Assembly (NCBI GenBank): GCA_022842065.1
Contig: JALHQH010000010.1
Span: 62,001 to 126,000 of the forward strand
Length of the DNA stretch: 64,000 bases
DNA from: Caldilineaceae bacterium
Lineage (GTDB): Bacteria > Chloroflexota > Anaerolineae > Caldilineales > Caldilineaceae
Reading direction: 5' to 3'
The notes beneath the pieces are model-generated. The model did no database searches. It saw nothing but the letters and a program-made list of their open reading frames with translations, and was not told the origin of the DNA. Position 1 is the first letter of the stretch. Every line of letters begins with the position of its first letter. Shown here piece by piece: positions 34,861 to 42,964 of this stretch. The position numbers and the translations under genes are program-made.

Positions 34861-36066
34861 ATGCGTTTTCTCTTTGCTTCCGCCCAGTTGCCCGGCCATC
34901 TGGATTGGGGCGGCTATCTGCATACCGCCGCCGAGTTGCAGCGCCGGGGACACCAGGTGCTGTGGGCAACTGGGCGCGCGGTTGCCCCCTTTCTGCAACA
35001 GGCAGAGGTACCGGCACATTTCCTCAGTGAAACTGGTTGGCGCTGGCCACCACCCCCACCGTTGCCGCCCGACCCAACCCTGGATGCCGAAACGTTGCGT
35101 CACCAACGGGCACTGCGGGCACTCGATCAGTGGTTTGAAGTAGCACGCGTCGAGACGGCCACCACGGCGCTAATCGAGCTCGGCCGCACCTTTCAGCCCG
35201 ATGTCATGGTCAGCGAGGTCTTTTTGAGCGCGGCGGGCTTGGCGGCGGAAGCCTTGGGCGTCCCCTTTGTCGTCGCCGGCTGGCCCGCCATGCCACCAAA
35301 GGCGACCGGCGGCAATCAAGCTGTGATCGGCGAAGCGCGAGAACGCCTGGCGCAACTCTGTATGCGCTTTGGCCTTGATGGCGTCAACTGGACAACCAGT
35401 GGCCCACCTGCCCAGGAATCCGCCCAACTGCATCTAACCTACTGGAGCCCTAGTTGGTATCAAGGCGTTGATCTGCTGCCGCAGACCGTGCATGTCGGCG
35501 GCAGCGCACGGCCCGCGACAACGGCACCGCCGACCTGGGATGGAGATTTGCCCTGGGTCTTTATTACCTTGGGCACCAGCTTTGGCAATGATCCCAACTT
35601 TTTTGTCGCCGCGGCACGGGCAGCCGTAGAGATGGGCTGTTTACCCCTGGTCGCACTGGCGGGACAATTTACGCCGGCGCAAGAAAGTGCGCTGCGTGCT
35701 GCCCTACCGCCCGAGACAGTGGTCGAACAGAGTATTGATTTCAGCAGCGTCTTACCCAAGGTCGCGGCGGCGATTCATCACGGCGGGGCCGGGGTTACCC
35801 ATGCGCTGGTGACCCACGGTATCCCTCAAATCATTATCCCCCACGCCGCCGATCAGATCCACCAGGCCCAAGGGGTTGTACGGGCCGGTGCGGGGCTGCA
35901 TTTAGCAGCCAAAGAGACAACAGTAGAACGGTTAGTCCAAGCCCTGGCCCAAACCTTACCCGATCTCGCGCAGTTGCGCCAGGGAGCAAACAGGCTACGC
36001 GCAGAGTTTGCTGAATTGGGTGGAGTGGCAGCAGCAGCAACACAATTAGAAGCGAGCAACAGGTGA
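34861..36066 (+). CDS. UDP-glycosyltransferase-like (MGT family)
   Basis: A 401-residue GT-B fold glycosyltransferase of the family that includes antibiotic and sterol glycosyltransferases. The N-terminus FLFASAQLPGHLDWGGYL is the acceptor-domain lead. The donor-binding C-terminal domain shows WVFITLGTSFGNDPNFF near residue 234, VVEQSIDFSSVLPKVAAAIH near 287, and HHGGAGVTHALVTHGIPQII near 306, ending in HAADQIHQAQGV. ATG 34861 is preferred over TTG 34849. The acceptor is unknown. A strong intrinsic terminator follows the stop after three bases. Confidence 0.85.
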   Translation: MRFLFASAQLPGHLDWGGYLHTAAELQRRGHQVLWATGRAVAPFLQQAEVPAHFLSETGWRWPPPPPLPPDPTLDAETLRHQRALRALDQWFEVARVETATTALIELGRTFQPDVMVSEVFLSAAGLAAEALGVPFVVAGWPAMPPKATGGNQAVIGEARERLAQLCMRFGLDGVNWTTSGPPAQESAQLHLTYWSPSWYQGVDLLPQTVHVGGSARPATTAPPTWDGDLPWVFITLGTSFGNDPNFFVAAARAAVEMGCLPLVALAGQFTPAQESALRAALPPETVVEQSIDFSSVLPKVAAAIHHGGAGVTHALVTHGIPQIIIPHAADQIHQAQGVVRAGAGLHLAAKETTVERLVQALAQTLPDLAQLRQGANRLRAEFAELGGVAAAATQLEASNR

Positions 36067-36069
36067 GAG

Positions 36070-36104
36070 GCCGGGTTCTGTGCAGAACCCGGCTTTTGCT
36101 TTTT
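36070..36104 (+). terminator. intrinsic terminator of the glycosyltransferase gene
   Basis: GCCGGGTTCTG (36070-36080) pairs with CAGAACCCGGC (36083-36093), followed by TTTTGCTTTTT. This is a textbook hairpin plus U-tract, one of the few in the window, and shows that the organism does use ordinary terminators. Confidence 0.9.
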
Positions 36105-36114
36105 AGGATCAGTA

Positions 36115-36220
36115 GGCTGCAACTGTGCGCGGCATGGTCCATGACCTGCCGCCAGTCACCGGATGCAGGGTTCCCTCCGGGACGGGCATGGCTTAGCACT
36201 TGCCGCGCACAGTTGCGGTC
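36115..36220 (+). ncRNA. structured 5' leader of xpt, candidate riboswitch
   Basis: A closing stem of 16 perfect pairs (36119-36134 with 36201-36216) extends to 20 with G.U pairs (36115-36220). Inside are a small hairpin GGTC-CAT-GACC (36136-36146) and a larger arm: 36147-36150 with 36185-36188, 36155-36157 with 36181-36183, and 36159-36163 with 36176-36180. An unpaired TGGCTTAGCACT (36189-36200) completes a three-way junction. It ends about 30 bases before the xpt start. It does not match a purine riboswitch or any class I can name. A metabolite sensor for a purine-related ligand is inferred from position only. Confidence 0.55.
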
Positions 36221-36251
36221 GACTGAGCATAGCATAAGAGAGGAAAAGACG

Positions 36252-36863
36252 ATGAAAGCATTAGTGGAGCGCATCCGCACGGAAGGGCGTAACTTGGGCC
36301 GCGGCATTCTCAAGGTCGATGGCTTTATCAATCACCAACTTGATCCACAGTTGACCATGGGTATGGGGCACGCTTTTGCCGAGAGTTTTGCTGCGGCCGG
36401 GGTCACCGGCATTACCAAAATTATCACCGCCGAGGTGAGCGGCATTGCCCCGGCATTGACCACGGGGATTGTGCTGGGCGTGCCAATCGTCTATGCGCGC
36501 AAGACGCGGCCCATCACGATGAAGCAGGGCTCGTTCAGCGCCACCGCGCCCAGCCACACCAAAGGCGGTGAGGTCGAGTTGATTGTCTCGCCCGAATATC
36601 TCAAGGCGACCGACCGTGTGCTGCTGATCGACGACTTTCTGGCTACCGGGTTGACGATCAGCGCGCTGGCTAAGTTGATTGCGCAGTGTGGGGCGACGCT
36701 CTGTGGCATCGGCTGTATTGTCGAAAAGAGCTTTGAAGGGGGACGAGCTGCGTTGTCACCCCTCAACGTGCCGATTGTTTCACTGGCCATTGTCGAGAGT
36801 ATGGAAGGTGACACGATTGTCGTGCGCGAGCCAACGCTGGCAGACTTGCGCGTACCAGCTTAA
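36252..36863 (+). CDS. xpt: xanthine phosphoribosyltransferase
   Basis: Xpt salvages xanthine by joining it to PRPP to give XMP. The 203-residue protein starts MKALVERIRTEGRNLGRGIL and contains ILKVDGFINHQLDPQLTMGM near residue 19, ITAEVSGIAPALTTGIVLGV near 58, and the PRPP-binding loop RVLLIDDFLATGLTISALAK near 122. All are characteristic of Xpt rather than other phosphoribosyltransferases. The ATG at 36252 is preceded by GAGAGGAAAAG. The gene is monocistronic and is followed by a perfect 24-bp hairpin. The long structured leader suggests control at the RNA level. Confidence 0.95.
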   Translation: MKALVERIRTEGRNLGRGILKVDGFINHQLDPQLTMGMGHAFAESFAAAGVTGITKIITAEVSGIAPALTTGIVLGVPIVYARKTRPITMKQGSFSATAPSHTKGGEVELIVSPEYLKATDRVLLIDDFLATGLTISALAKLIAQCGATLCGIGCIVEKSFEGGRAALSPLNVPIVSLAIVESMEGDTIVVREPTLADLRVPA

Positions 36864-36882
36864 TAGATAAGGCAGATAAACA

Positions 36883-36934
36883 TGGCACAATCGTGTACTG
36901 CGCATCAGGGGATGCGCAGTACACGATTGTGCCA
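36883..36934. repeat. 24-bp perfect hairpin after xpt
   Basis: Arms 36883-36906 and 36911-36934 are exact around the four-base loop AGGG. It lies 19 bases after the xpt stop. A weak T-rich stretch (CTCTATTTATTTTCT) follows, so it could end transcription. Confidence 0.85.
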
Positions 36935-37156
36935 ACTCTATTTATTTTCTCTATAAGCTGCTGCTCTTAGCGGTTCAATCGGGCAGTCCTTAGTTTTATA
37001 AGGAAGTACTCGTCACGCGGCACGGCGGCGTGATGCAGACGGGACGCGGCGCATCCCGTGGCTGTAGTCACCACCGCGGTCACCTTGGCACAAGCAGATC
37101 CTTATCAAACTATGTACTCTGTAAATTAAGTAAAGCGAAATTTTGCTGGGGGCGAA

Positions 37157-37222
37157 GTCTTCCTGGAAGGGGTCACACGCACGTTGCGCACAGGCCAATG
37201 GCTTGACCCCTTCCAGGAAGAC
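37157..37222. repeat. 19-bp perfect inverted repeat
   Basis: GTCTTCCTGGAAGGGGTCA (37157-37175) pairs with 37204-37222. Lies between xpt and the anchor-protein relic, not next to a gene end. Confidence 0.8.
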
Positions 37223-37274
37223 CGTGTTGCCGGTGCCCTAGGGCAAACCTTGCGAAAACCTAATTTACAGTGTA

Positions 37275-37472
37275 CTAAGGAATGAGGATTATATTAAACC
37301 AACAAGTAACCCCCTCCTAACCCGGGTACCCGTTGGGTGTTGGTAAGGGGAGGAATGGTCACCTCGTCAACCATTCCCTCCCTTAGCAGGGGAGGGGTAG
37401 GTGCTAAACCCATCACTTGTGATTGAGATGCAACAGGAAACTTTGGGCTCTTATTCAATCCTCATTCCTAAG
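37275..37472. mobile_element. MITE-like segment with 13-16 bp terminal inverted repeats
   Basis: AGGAATGAGGATT (37278-37290) and its complement (37457-37469) bound about 190 bases. Extending outward to CT[A/T]AGG gives 16 bases with one mismatch. The interior has CCCTCCTAACCC-type and GGAGGAATGGT/ACCATTCCCTCC inverted repeats but no transposase. One end stops 13 bases from the truncated 3' end of the anchor-protein relic, so insertion or imprecise excision may have caused that truncation. Confidence 0.5.
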
Positions 37473-37484
37473 CAGGCGAACAGG

Positions 37485-38290
37485 TTAGTTCAAGTCAGCG
37501 GAGGTGGCCGCCACATCAACTTCCAGCTTGACAATGGATTGCCAGCCTGCGGGTAAAGTGCCCAGCGCGCAGGTGATGGTTTCCGCTTGTTGGGTACAAT
37601 CGACACTAGCCGTGCGAAAGGTCACCCCCACTGGTAGCCGGTCGGTAATCATGACATTTTCGGCGCTGCGCGGGCCATGATTCGTCACGATAATGGTATA
37701 GGTGAGCGACATGCCCGCCAGCACGGGGTTGGGCTCACCATATTTGACCACGGTCAGATCGGCCAGCGGCACAGGCGTTGGCGTAGCAGTGGGCGTGGCA
37801 GTGGGTGTGGCAGTGGGAGTACTGGTCCGTGTCGGCGTCATGGTTGGCGTTCTTGTCAGTGTTAGGGTTGGGGTAGAGGTGGGGGTTGCAGCGGGACACG
37901 CGCCATCAAGATTCCCGCCGAACTCAGGTTGATGTATTTCTGCCGTCGTCGTCAGCGTGCGTACTGCGACCGCGCCATCGAGATTGCCACTGGTTTTCAC
38001 CGTGGCCAGCGGTGCCAACAGCGCCCCCATTAAGTTTCGACTACCAAGGTTGATAGTGGTGGCCTCATAGAAATTCCAGATCACATTGCTACGCCAGCTT
38101 TTGCTGACAAAGTTGCCGACCAGATTGCCATCAGTCCAGTTCACGGTTGTTCCGGCCACATTGATGATGATGGTGGTCGCGCTTTGCGGCAACAGTTCCA
38201 TCTGCTGGACCCGTGAATTGTTAAAAATATCGGTTGCATTAACCTGAAAGCTGGCGATTCCTGTTTTGGTCACATTCACTACATAAGTAA
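37485..38290 (-). pseudogene. choice-of-anchor A/DUF11 protein remnant
   Basis: The frame encodes the second half of a choice-of-anchor A domain (SFQVNATDIFNNSRVQQMEL, then SNVIWNFYEATTINLGSRNL and GALLAPLATVKTSGNLDGAV). A TPTATPT linker and a DUF11 domain (ADLTVVKYGEPNPVLAGMSL) follow, and the frame ends abruptly at SADLN. The signal peptide and the first half of the anchor domain are missing. Upstream, the frame runs into the HAD gene of the other strand with no homology, and the DUF11 domain lacks its final strands. It therefore appears truncated at both ends. Intact relatives are secreted surface proteins of the same style as the protein at 24219. Confidence 0.7.
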
Positions 38291-38310
38291 ACAGGCAGGA
38301 TTTATACCAA

Positions 38311-38976
38311 GTGAAGGCAATCATCTTTGACTTTGATGGGACGATTATTGAGAGTGAGGGGCCAGATTTCCAGACATGGCAGGAGGTCTTTGCCGCACAT
38401 GGCTGCACGCTACCCTTGGCGACCTGGGTCGGTTATATTGGTACCGCGGCGGGCAGCTTTGATCCATATCACATGCTGGAAAGAGAGAGCGGTCGCACCG
38501 TGGATCGCGAAGCCATTCGGACGAGCCGGCGACAGCGCTTTCGTGAACTGGTAGCCCAATCGCCGTTACGGCCAGGGGTGACGGCCCTGCTTGATGCGGC
38601 GGATGCACACGGCATCCCACTGGCGATTGCCTCCAGTTCCACACGCGATTGGGTGGAGGAGAATCTGGCGCAGCGCAACTTGCGCCACCGCTTTCGGTTT
38701 GTCCACACCCTCAATGATGCCACCCGCGGCAAGCCCGACCCGGAGCTCTATTTGATGACAGTGGCCGCGCTCGGGGTTGACGCAGCCCAAACGGTAGCGA
38801 TTGAGGATTCGTACAATGGCATGATCGCGGCCAAGCGGGCAGGGTTGACCTGTGTCGTTGCCCCTAACCAATTGACCGCCCAGATGAATTTTGCCGAGGC
38901 AGATCTGGTGGTGGCGTCGTTAGCTGACGTGAGTTTTGAACAACTGTGGGGGTTGGTTTCACCGGACCGTTCTTAA
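38311..38976 (+). CDS. HAD-superfamily hydrolase, beta-phosphoglucomutase-like
   Basis: A 221-residue HAD subfamily IA enzyme. The nucleophile motif is FDFDGTI (Asp8 and Asp10), motif II is AIASSSTRDWVEENL near residue 110, the lysine lies in ATRGKPDPELYL near 141, and motif IV is VAIEDSYNGMIAAKRAG near 164. This group dephosphorylates or isomerises sugar phosphates; the substrate is not evident. The start is GTG 38311 with GGCAGGA about ten bases upstream. The anchor-protein relic abuts its start on the other strand, so its native promoter may have been replaced. Confidence 0.9.
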   Translation: MKAIIFDFDGTIIESEGPDFQTWQEVFAAHGCTLPLATWVGYIGTAAGSFDPYHMLERESGRTVDREAIRTSRRQRFRELVAQSPLRPGVTALLDAADAHGIPLAIASSSTRDWVEENLAQRNLRHRFRFVHTLNDATRGKPDPELYLMTVAALGVDAAQTVAIEDSYNGMIAAKRAGLTCVVAPNQLTAQMNFAEADLVVASLADVSFEQLWGLVSPDRS

Positions 38977-39043
38977 AATCATACTTCAATTCAAAAACTC
39001 ATGGGGCGGCAAAACACGAATTCCGTGTAACAAAAGCGCAGCC

Positions 39044-40816
39044 CTACTCCTCCCCCTCAAACAACTTCTCATCCCGATGCAGCCGGCGGGCGATCTCATA
39101 GGTCTGCCCCTGGGCGCGTACCGTGGGCGCGTGGGCGGCGAGATAACGGGTGGCAGCGACCAAAATGTTGACGCCTTCCGGCTTGCCCTGCCAATAGCTG
39201 TACTGGCGTAGCGCGGCCTCAACCGACTGGATGGTATGGAAATCGCGATCTTCGCGCAGCAAGAGTTTGCCAAGTTGGGCGAGTAGCGCCGCCTCATCAC
39301 CGGTGCCATAGAGAAAGTGGGCCACCTTCTGCCCCGCTTGATTGACCTGCTGTTGCCGATCTAACAGTGCCGCCAGTTCATCCAGTTGTTTTGGCTGGTT
39401 TTCTACCTTGCCATTGGGGGACGGCAGCCGCGCCGCCGGAATGTTGAGGAAACGATCCAGATAGATACTCATCGCCGCATCAAAGACGCCGCGCAACAGA
39501 TCGACCGAGCCGGAACGGCGCAAGCCTTGGTGGACCGCATTGGCAAAGGTAAAGGTATGCAGCGCCGTGTCCCAATCGCCAAACTCGTTGCTGGTATGGA
39601 AACGGGCAATACGCAACGCTGCCGCATAAGCCACCGTCTTGGCCAGCGCCTCCATCCCATAGCCGGCGCGCAGTGCATCCAACAGCACAGCCACCGTCCG
39701 CTGCGGCTCATCGCCCAACAACACCGCGACCAATGTGTCGTGATGTCCCTTGTCATCTTGTCTTCTTGTCGTCTTGTCCCCTTCCGCCACCGCCGCCGGC
39801 AACTGTTCAAACGCGCCGTCTAAGAGCTTAATCAGATCAACCGGATTGCGCCAGGCATTGGACTCTTCCATGCGCGTCGCGTTGGCGTAGCCGGTCACTA
39901 GGCTCGTCAACACCGTCTCTGCGTATTCCCAACCGACAATATCGAGCGCTTCAAAGGCTTTATTGGTAAAATCGAGCGGGTGACCGACATCGATGTAGCG
40001 ATGATCGGTGACTCCGGCGAAGAGCATATCCGCCATTTGGCGATGATTGGCACCCCCTTGTAGGGCAGAGACAATGCAGCGTTCGGCTCCTTCGTTGTCG
40101 CGCACGGCAATGAATTGGCGGAACCAGCGCTTGAGCGTAGCCAGATCTTTGGCAGGCCCCGGCAACCCCGGCACACAGAAGCGGGGTGGCTGGCCGGCGC
40201 TGTCACGCGCCACCGCAGCCAGACCATGAAAAAGCGCACGCGGGCGATCCTCCGGTTGGAGGTGGGGCAGCAAATTCATAAACGCCACATGCATGGTCAA
40301 CCCTTGACCCCAACCGCGATTACGATTTTTAGCCCCAAAGAGCAAGCCGGCGCGGAAGGGTTCAACCGCGTCGCCACCCCAGCGCTCATCGCCACTATCG
40401 AGCAGGGTCATCACGGCTTTGCCCATAACGAGCGAGATATCGCGCTCCAGCCCAATCCGCAGGCGTTCACGTTGATGGGTACGCGGGTCGTGGTGCAAGG
40501 TGACATCGACAAAGATCTCGTCGCCACGGACCTCGACGGGGAAAGCACGGACATCATCGGCAAATTGGTCAAAGGTGCCGCCGGTGGCGAGATCAAAGCG
40601 CGCATAGTGCCAGTAGCAGGTGAGGATGCCATCTTGCACCGAACCTTTGTCAAGCGGGAAGCCCATGTGCGGACAGCGATTGTCCACGCCATAGACTTTT
40701 TCGGCATGTTCAAAGAGCGCCACGGTGTGGCCGTCGATCTGGACGGTGAGCAGCCCGGTCTTGCGCAGATCGGTCAAGCTGGCGGCGCGCATAAAGTGCG
40801 GTGTGGTGGTAGCCAT
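39044..40816 (-). CDS. Rieske [2Fe-2S] domain fused to a large helical domain
   Basis: A 590-residue cytoplasmic protein. Residues about 8-110 are a Rieske ferredoxin-like domain with both ligand pairs: CPHMGFPLDKGSVQDG near 43 and CYWHYARFDLATGG near 63. The remaining 470 residues are predicted mostly helical, with several His-rich phrases: ALFHGLAAVARDS, GGANHRQMADMLFAGVTDHR, ARFHTSNEFGDWDTALHTFT and ANAVHQGLRR. That region recalls questin-oxidase-like or other helical oxygenase families, but I cannot assign it. The combination suggests an oxidoreductase in which the Rieske cluster feeds electrons to a second site. Nothing adjacent suggests a pathway. Confidence 0.8.
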   Translation of the reverse strand: MATTTPHFMRAASLTDLRKTGLLTVQIDGHTVALFEHAEKVYGVDNRCPHMGFPLDKGSVQDGILTCYWHYARFDLATGGTFDQFADDVRAFPVEVRGDEIFVDVTLHHDPRTHQRERLRIGLERDISLVMGKAVMTLLDSGDERWGGDAVEPFRAGLLFGAKNRNRGWGQGLTMHVAFMNLLPHLQPEDRPRALFHGLAAVARDSAGQPPRFCVPGLPGPAKDLATLKRWFRQFIAVRDNEGAERCIVSALQGGANHRQMADMLFAGVTDHRYIDVGHPLDFTNKAFEALDIVGWEYAETVLTSLVTGYANATRMEESNAWRNPVDLIKLLDGAFEQLPAAVAEGDKTTRRQDDKGHHDTLVAVLLGDEPQRTVAVLLDALRAGYGMEALAKTVAYAAALRIARFHTSNEFGDWDTALHTFTFANAVHQGLRRSGSVDLLRGVFDAAMSIYLDRFLNIPAARLPSPNGKVENQPKQLDELAALLDRQQQVNQAGQKVAHFLYGTGDEAALLAQLGKLLLREDRDFHTIQSVEAALRQYSYWQGKPEGVNILVAATRYLAAHAPTVRAQGQTYEIARRLHRDEKLFEGEE

Positions 40817-40947
40817 TGGTTCCTCCTGTCAGGCATAGCAGATAAAGTTCAGATTACAGTTGGGGAAGTTGAATGCGGGTAGCATACCACAGAATAGGGA
40901 CTTTTTCAGCTGTACTTTAGGACAGAAGTGGGCCAATCCAAATAAGA

Positions 40948-41003
40948 CATGTTACGTCCTGGGACCGCCGCCATCTCTGGCGGCGGTCCCAGGACGTAAC
41001 ATG
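40948..41003. repeat. 26-bp perfect hairpin at lipoprotein gene end
   Basis: Arms 40948-40973 and 40978-41003 are exact around a four-base loop TCTC. It starts two bases beyond the lipoprotein stop codon (minus strand) and lies 131 bases from the Rieske start. No T-tract is present in either direction. Confidence 0.9.
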
Positions 41004-41005
41004 AA

Positions 41006-42415
41006 CTACTCCGTCAAAAACTCTACACTCTTGCGGTAAAGCTCATCATCGGGGGCCAGCTCGGCGGCCTTTTGTACATCGGCGACCGCGGCCGTTGCGT
41101 CAAAGGCCCGCACATATTCGCCCCAGCCACGGATAAAGTACGCGGCCGCCAGCTCAGGTTGCACGGCCAAGGCAGCCGTGGCATTGCTGGTCAGGCGATC
41201 AGCCACCTCAGGTTGCCAACCTTCAGCCACAGTGCCGGTGATCAACGCGGTTTCGGGAATAAAGAGCCCATCGGCCCCCTCTTCACGCAGCAGATCAACG
41301 GCCCCGGCATAGTCGCCGTAGAAGACTTTGCTAAGTAGTGGGTAGGCGGTATCTTCTGTCGCTGCGGTCTGACGCGCTTCAGCGTTGACACGCACATAGG
41401 CAAGATTCCACTGCAAGGCCGGCTCGGTATAGCTAAAGAGGGCAGCTTCCTCTAGCATGGCCTGGGCGTCCTGCCAAAGGCCAGCCTGCGCCAGGGCAAT
41501 CAGATTTTCATTGAAGGTCGTTACTTGGGCAGGTGCATCAGCCGCCAGTGGTTGCAGATCAACCGGGGTCATCTGGGCGCCGTCCCAATACCAGAGGTTG
41601 TAGAGGATCGCGCGTACACCACAGGCGTAACAGAAGACATAGAAGTCGGTGGCGTCGATCAGCACCTCGTTGATGCCATCACCGTTCACATCCTGCACGC
41701 GACCAACACCGGGACTGGAACTAAAACCCGCAATCTGCTGGGTAAAACTCGTGCCGTCAAAGCTGTAGAGGCCATAGACCCCGCTGTGCGCGCCGGCCCC
41801 GCCTTCCACCTGAATCCAGATATGATCCGGCTCGATCTGCACCTGGGTAATGCCCCCTTCGCCCAGATAGTCAGGACTACCGCCGAGATCTACGGGGTTC
41901 CCACTGGTGACAAACTCAGTGCGCGCGACTTCGGCCCAACTGTCGCCGTCGGGCGTGTAGATCGCCATCACATGTTCCTGTTGGGGCTCAAAGCTGCGGA
42001 TGCCGATCGAGTGGGCCAGCCAAAGGACAGTGCCATTGGTGGTCGTCAAGGGTAAGGCAACGGCCCCTTCAATACCAATGCCCGTTGTAACCGGAACGCT
42101 GACGGTCAGGCTGTCGATTAACATGGCGGCCAAGGCTGTGCGCGCAGCCGCCGGATCAACGGTCACAGGGTTGGTGACGGGATCGGTGGTCGTCACTGGG
42201 TTCGTGGTCGTCACTGGGTTCGTGGCCGTGACGGGGGTCGTGACCGCAACTGGCGTTTCGGCAGGGGCAGCCTCCGTGGCAGCCTCCGTGGCAGCCAGCG
42301 TGGGTTCGGCGACGGTGGGTTCGGTGGTTGGCGCGGGGGTTGGTTCGCTGCGGTTACAGGCGGCAACCATGAGCACCGTCAGTAAGAGGCTAAGGATCAA
42401 CAATTTTAAACGCAT
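41006..42415 (-). CDS. secreted lipoprotein with VCBS-like and helical repeat regions
   Basis: A 469-residue lipoprotein. The signal peptide MRLKLLILSLLLTVLMVAAC ends in a lipobox. A low-complexity linker of Thr/Pro/Ala/Glu follows, including an imperfect repeat of TNPVTTT. Residues about 105-300 form a beta-rich domain with DVNGDGINEVLID near 245, a calcium-binding FG-GAP/VCBS-like loop. The last 150 residues look like TPR helices (AAYFIRGWGEYVRAFDATAA then VADVQKAAELAPDDELYRKS). It is probably anchored outside the membrane, with unknown function. It is a single-gene unit ending at a long hairpin. Confidence 0.8.
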   Translation of the reverse strand: MRLKLLILSLLLTVLMVAACNRSEPTPAPTTEPTVAEPTLAATEAATEAAPAETPVAVTTPVTATNPVTTTNPVTTTDPVTNPVTVDPAAARTALAAMLIDSLTVSVPVTTGIGIEGAVALPLTTTNGTVLWLAHSIGIRSFEPQQEHVMAIYTPDGDSWAEVARTEFVTSGNPVDLGGSPDYLGEGGITQVQIEPDHIWIQVEGGAGAHSGVYGLYSFDGTSFTQQIAGFSSSPGVGRVQDVNGDGINEVLIDATDFYVFCYACGVRAILYNLWYWDGAQMTPVDLQPLAADAPAQVTTFNENLIALAQAGLWQDAQAMLEEAALFSYTEPALQWNLAYVRVNAEARQTAATEDTAYPLLSKVFYGDYAGAVDLLREEGADGLFIPETALITGTVAEGWQPEVADRLTSNATAALAVQPELAAAYFIRGWGEYVRAFDATAAVADVQKAAELAPDDELYRKSVEFLTE

Positions 42416-42964
42416 AACAATACTCCATTCACAAACAGATCAGCAAGGGTAGCGGCAAATTGCCCTACCCTGGATTGGGGTAAGCAGGGTTAGCTTACAG
42501 GGGTCATGTTACCGCCCTTTGATGGGAAGTGACAAATTCGTAAGATGGCGCGCTGTCAGCGGATTTGGGGAGCAGATTGAACGGATTAAATTAGTGGGCT
42601 GATAAAAATCCGTTCTAACAAGCTGCATCAGAACGGATTTTTACGCCGGCATCCGCGCAATCCGTTCTGCGTAATCCGTTGACAGCGTGCCCACTTGCCC
42701 TCTACGCGACTTACCCCCTCCACTTTTTCCCCGTTTGACAGCCCGCCACACCTCCTCTATAATTTCACCAGCCCGCCTCCCCAACCCAATTTTCCGATTT
42801 GGTGCTTTCCGTTTTCCATCGCTAATCCGCGTCTAGACTGGCATGCCCACAGTGGCCGCCGTCTGGACGGGTGTTTGTTCACGTCTGCCAACATTGTCTA
42901 CTCGTTGTGCCGTGTCATCATTGTGTAGCGCGTTGATCAAAGGATAATCTAGAGGAGGAAACCA
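42416..42964. other. 549-base divergent gap with a nested repeat
   Basis: It separates the lipoprotein gene (minus) from the oligopeptide binding-protein gene (plus), so both promoters must lie here. No clear -35/-10 pair was found. A nested inverted repeat occupies 42551-42687. A GTAAGC...GCTTAC hairpin lies near 42479-42498. GAGGAGG precedes the downstream ATG. Confidence 0.55.
42551..42687. repeat. nested inverted repeat with CGGATT words
   Basis: Outer arms 42551-42565 and 42673-42687 match at 14 of 15 bases. Inner arms 42603-42616 and 42630-42643 are perfect over 14. Repeated ACGGATT and AATCCGTT words fill the element, a wording shared with 8704, 12040 and other sites. Unlike most others it lies in a divergent promoter region. 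Confidence 0.75.

Larger units (their letters stand above)
36864..37484. other. 620-base gap made mostly of inverted repeats
   Basis: No gene is supported. In order it holds a 24-bp perfect hairpin after xpt (36883-36934), a 19-bp perfect inverted repeat (37157-37222, 28-base loop), and a MITE-like segment (37275-37472). The remaining bases show no recognisable promoter or coding potential. Confidence 0.6.

Noticed and set aside
36115..36220. Signal-recognition-particle RNA, RNase P or purine riboswitch in the xpt leader
   Set aside because: The GGAA-capped SRP hairpin, RNase P core and purine-riboswitch loop sequences are not present. I keep it as an unassigned structured leader.
37485..38408. 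Full-length reading of the anchor-protein frame from 38408
   Set aside because: The first part overlaps the HAD gene on the other strand and shows no homology. Recognisable domain sequence begins only near 38290.
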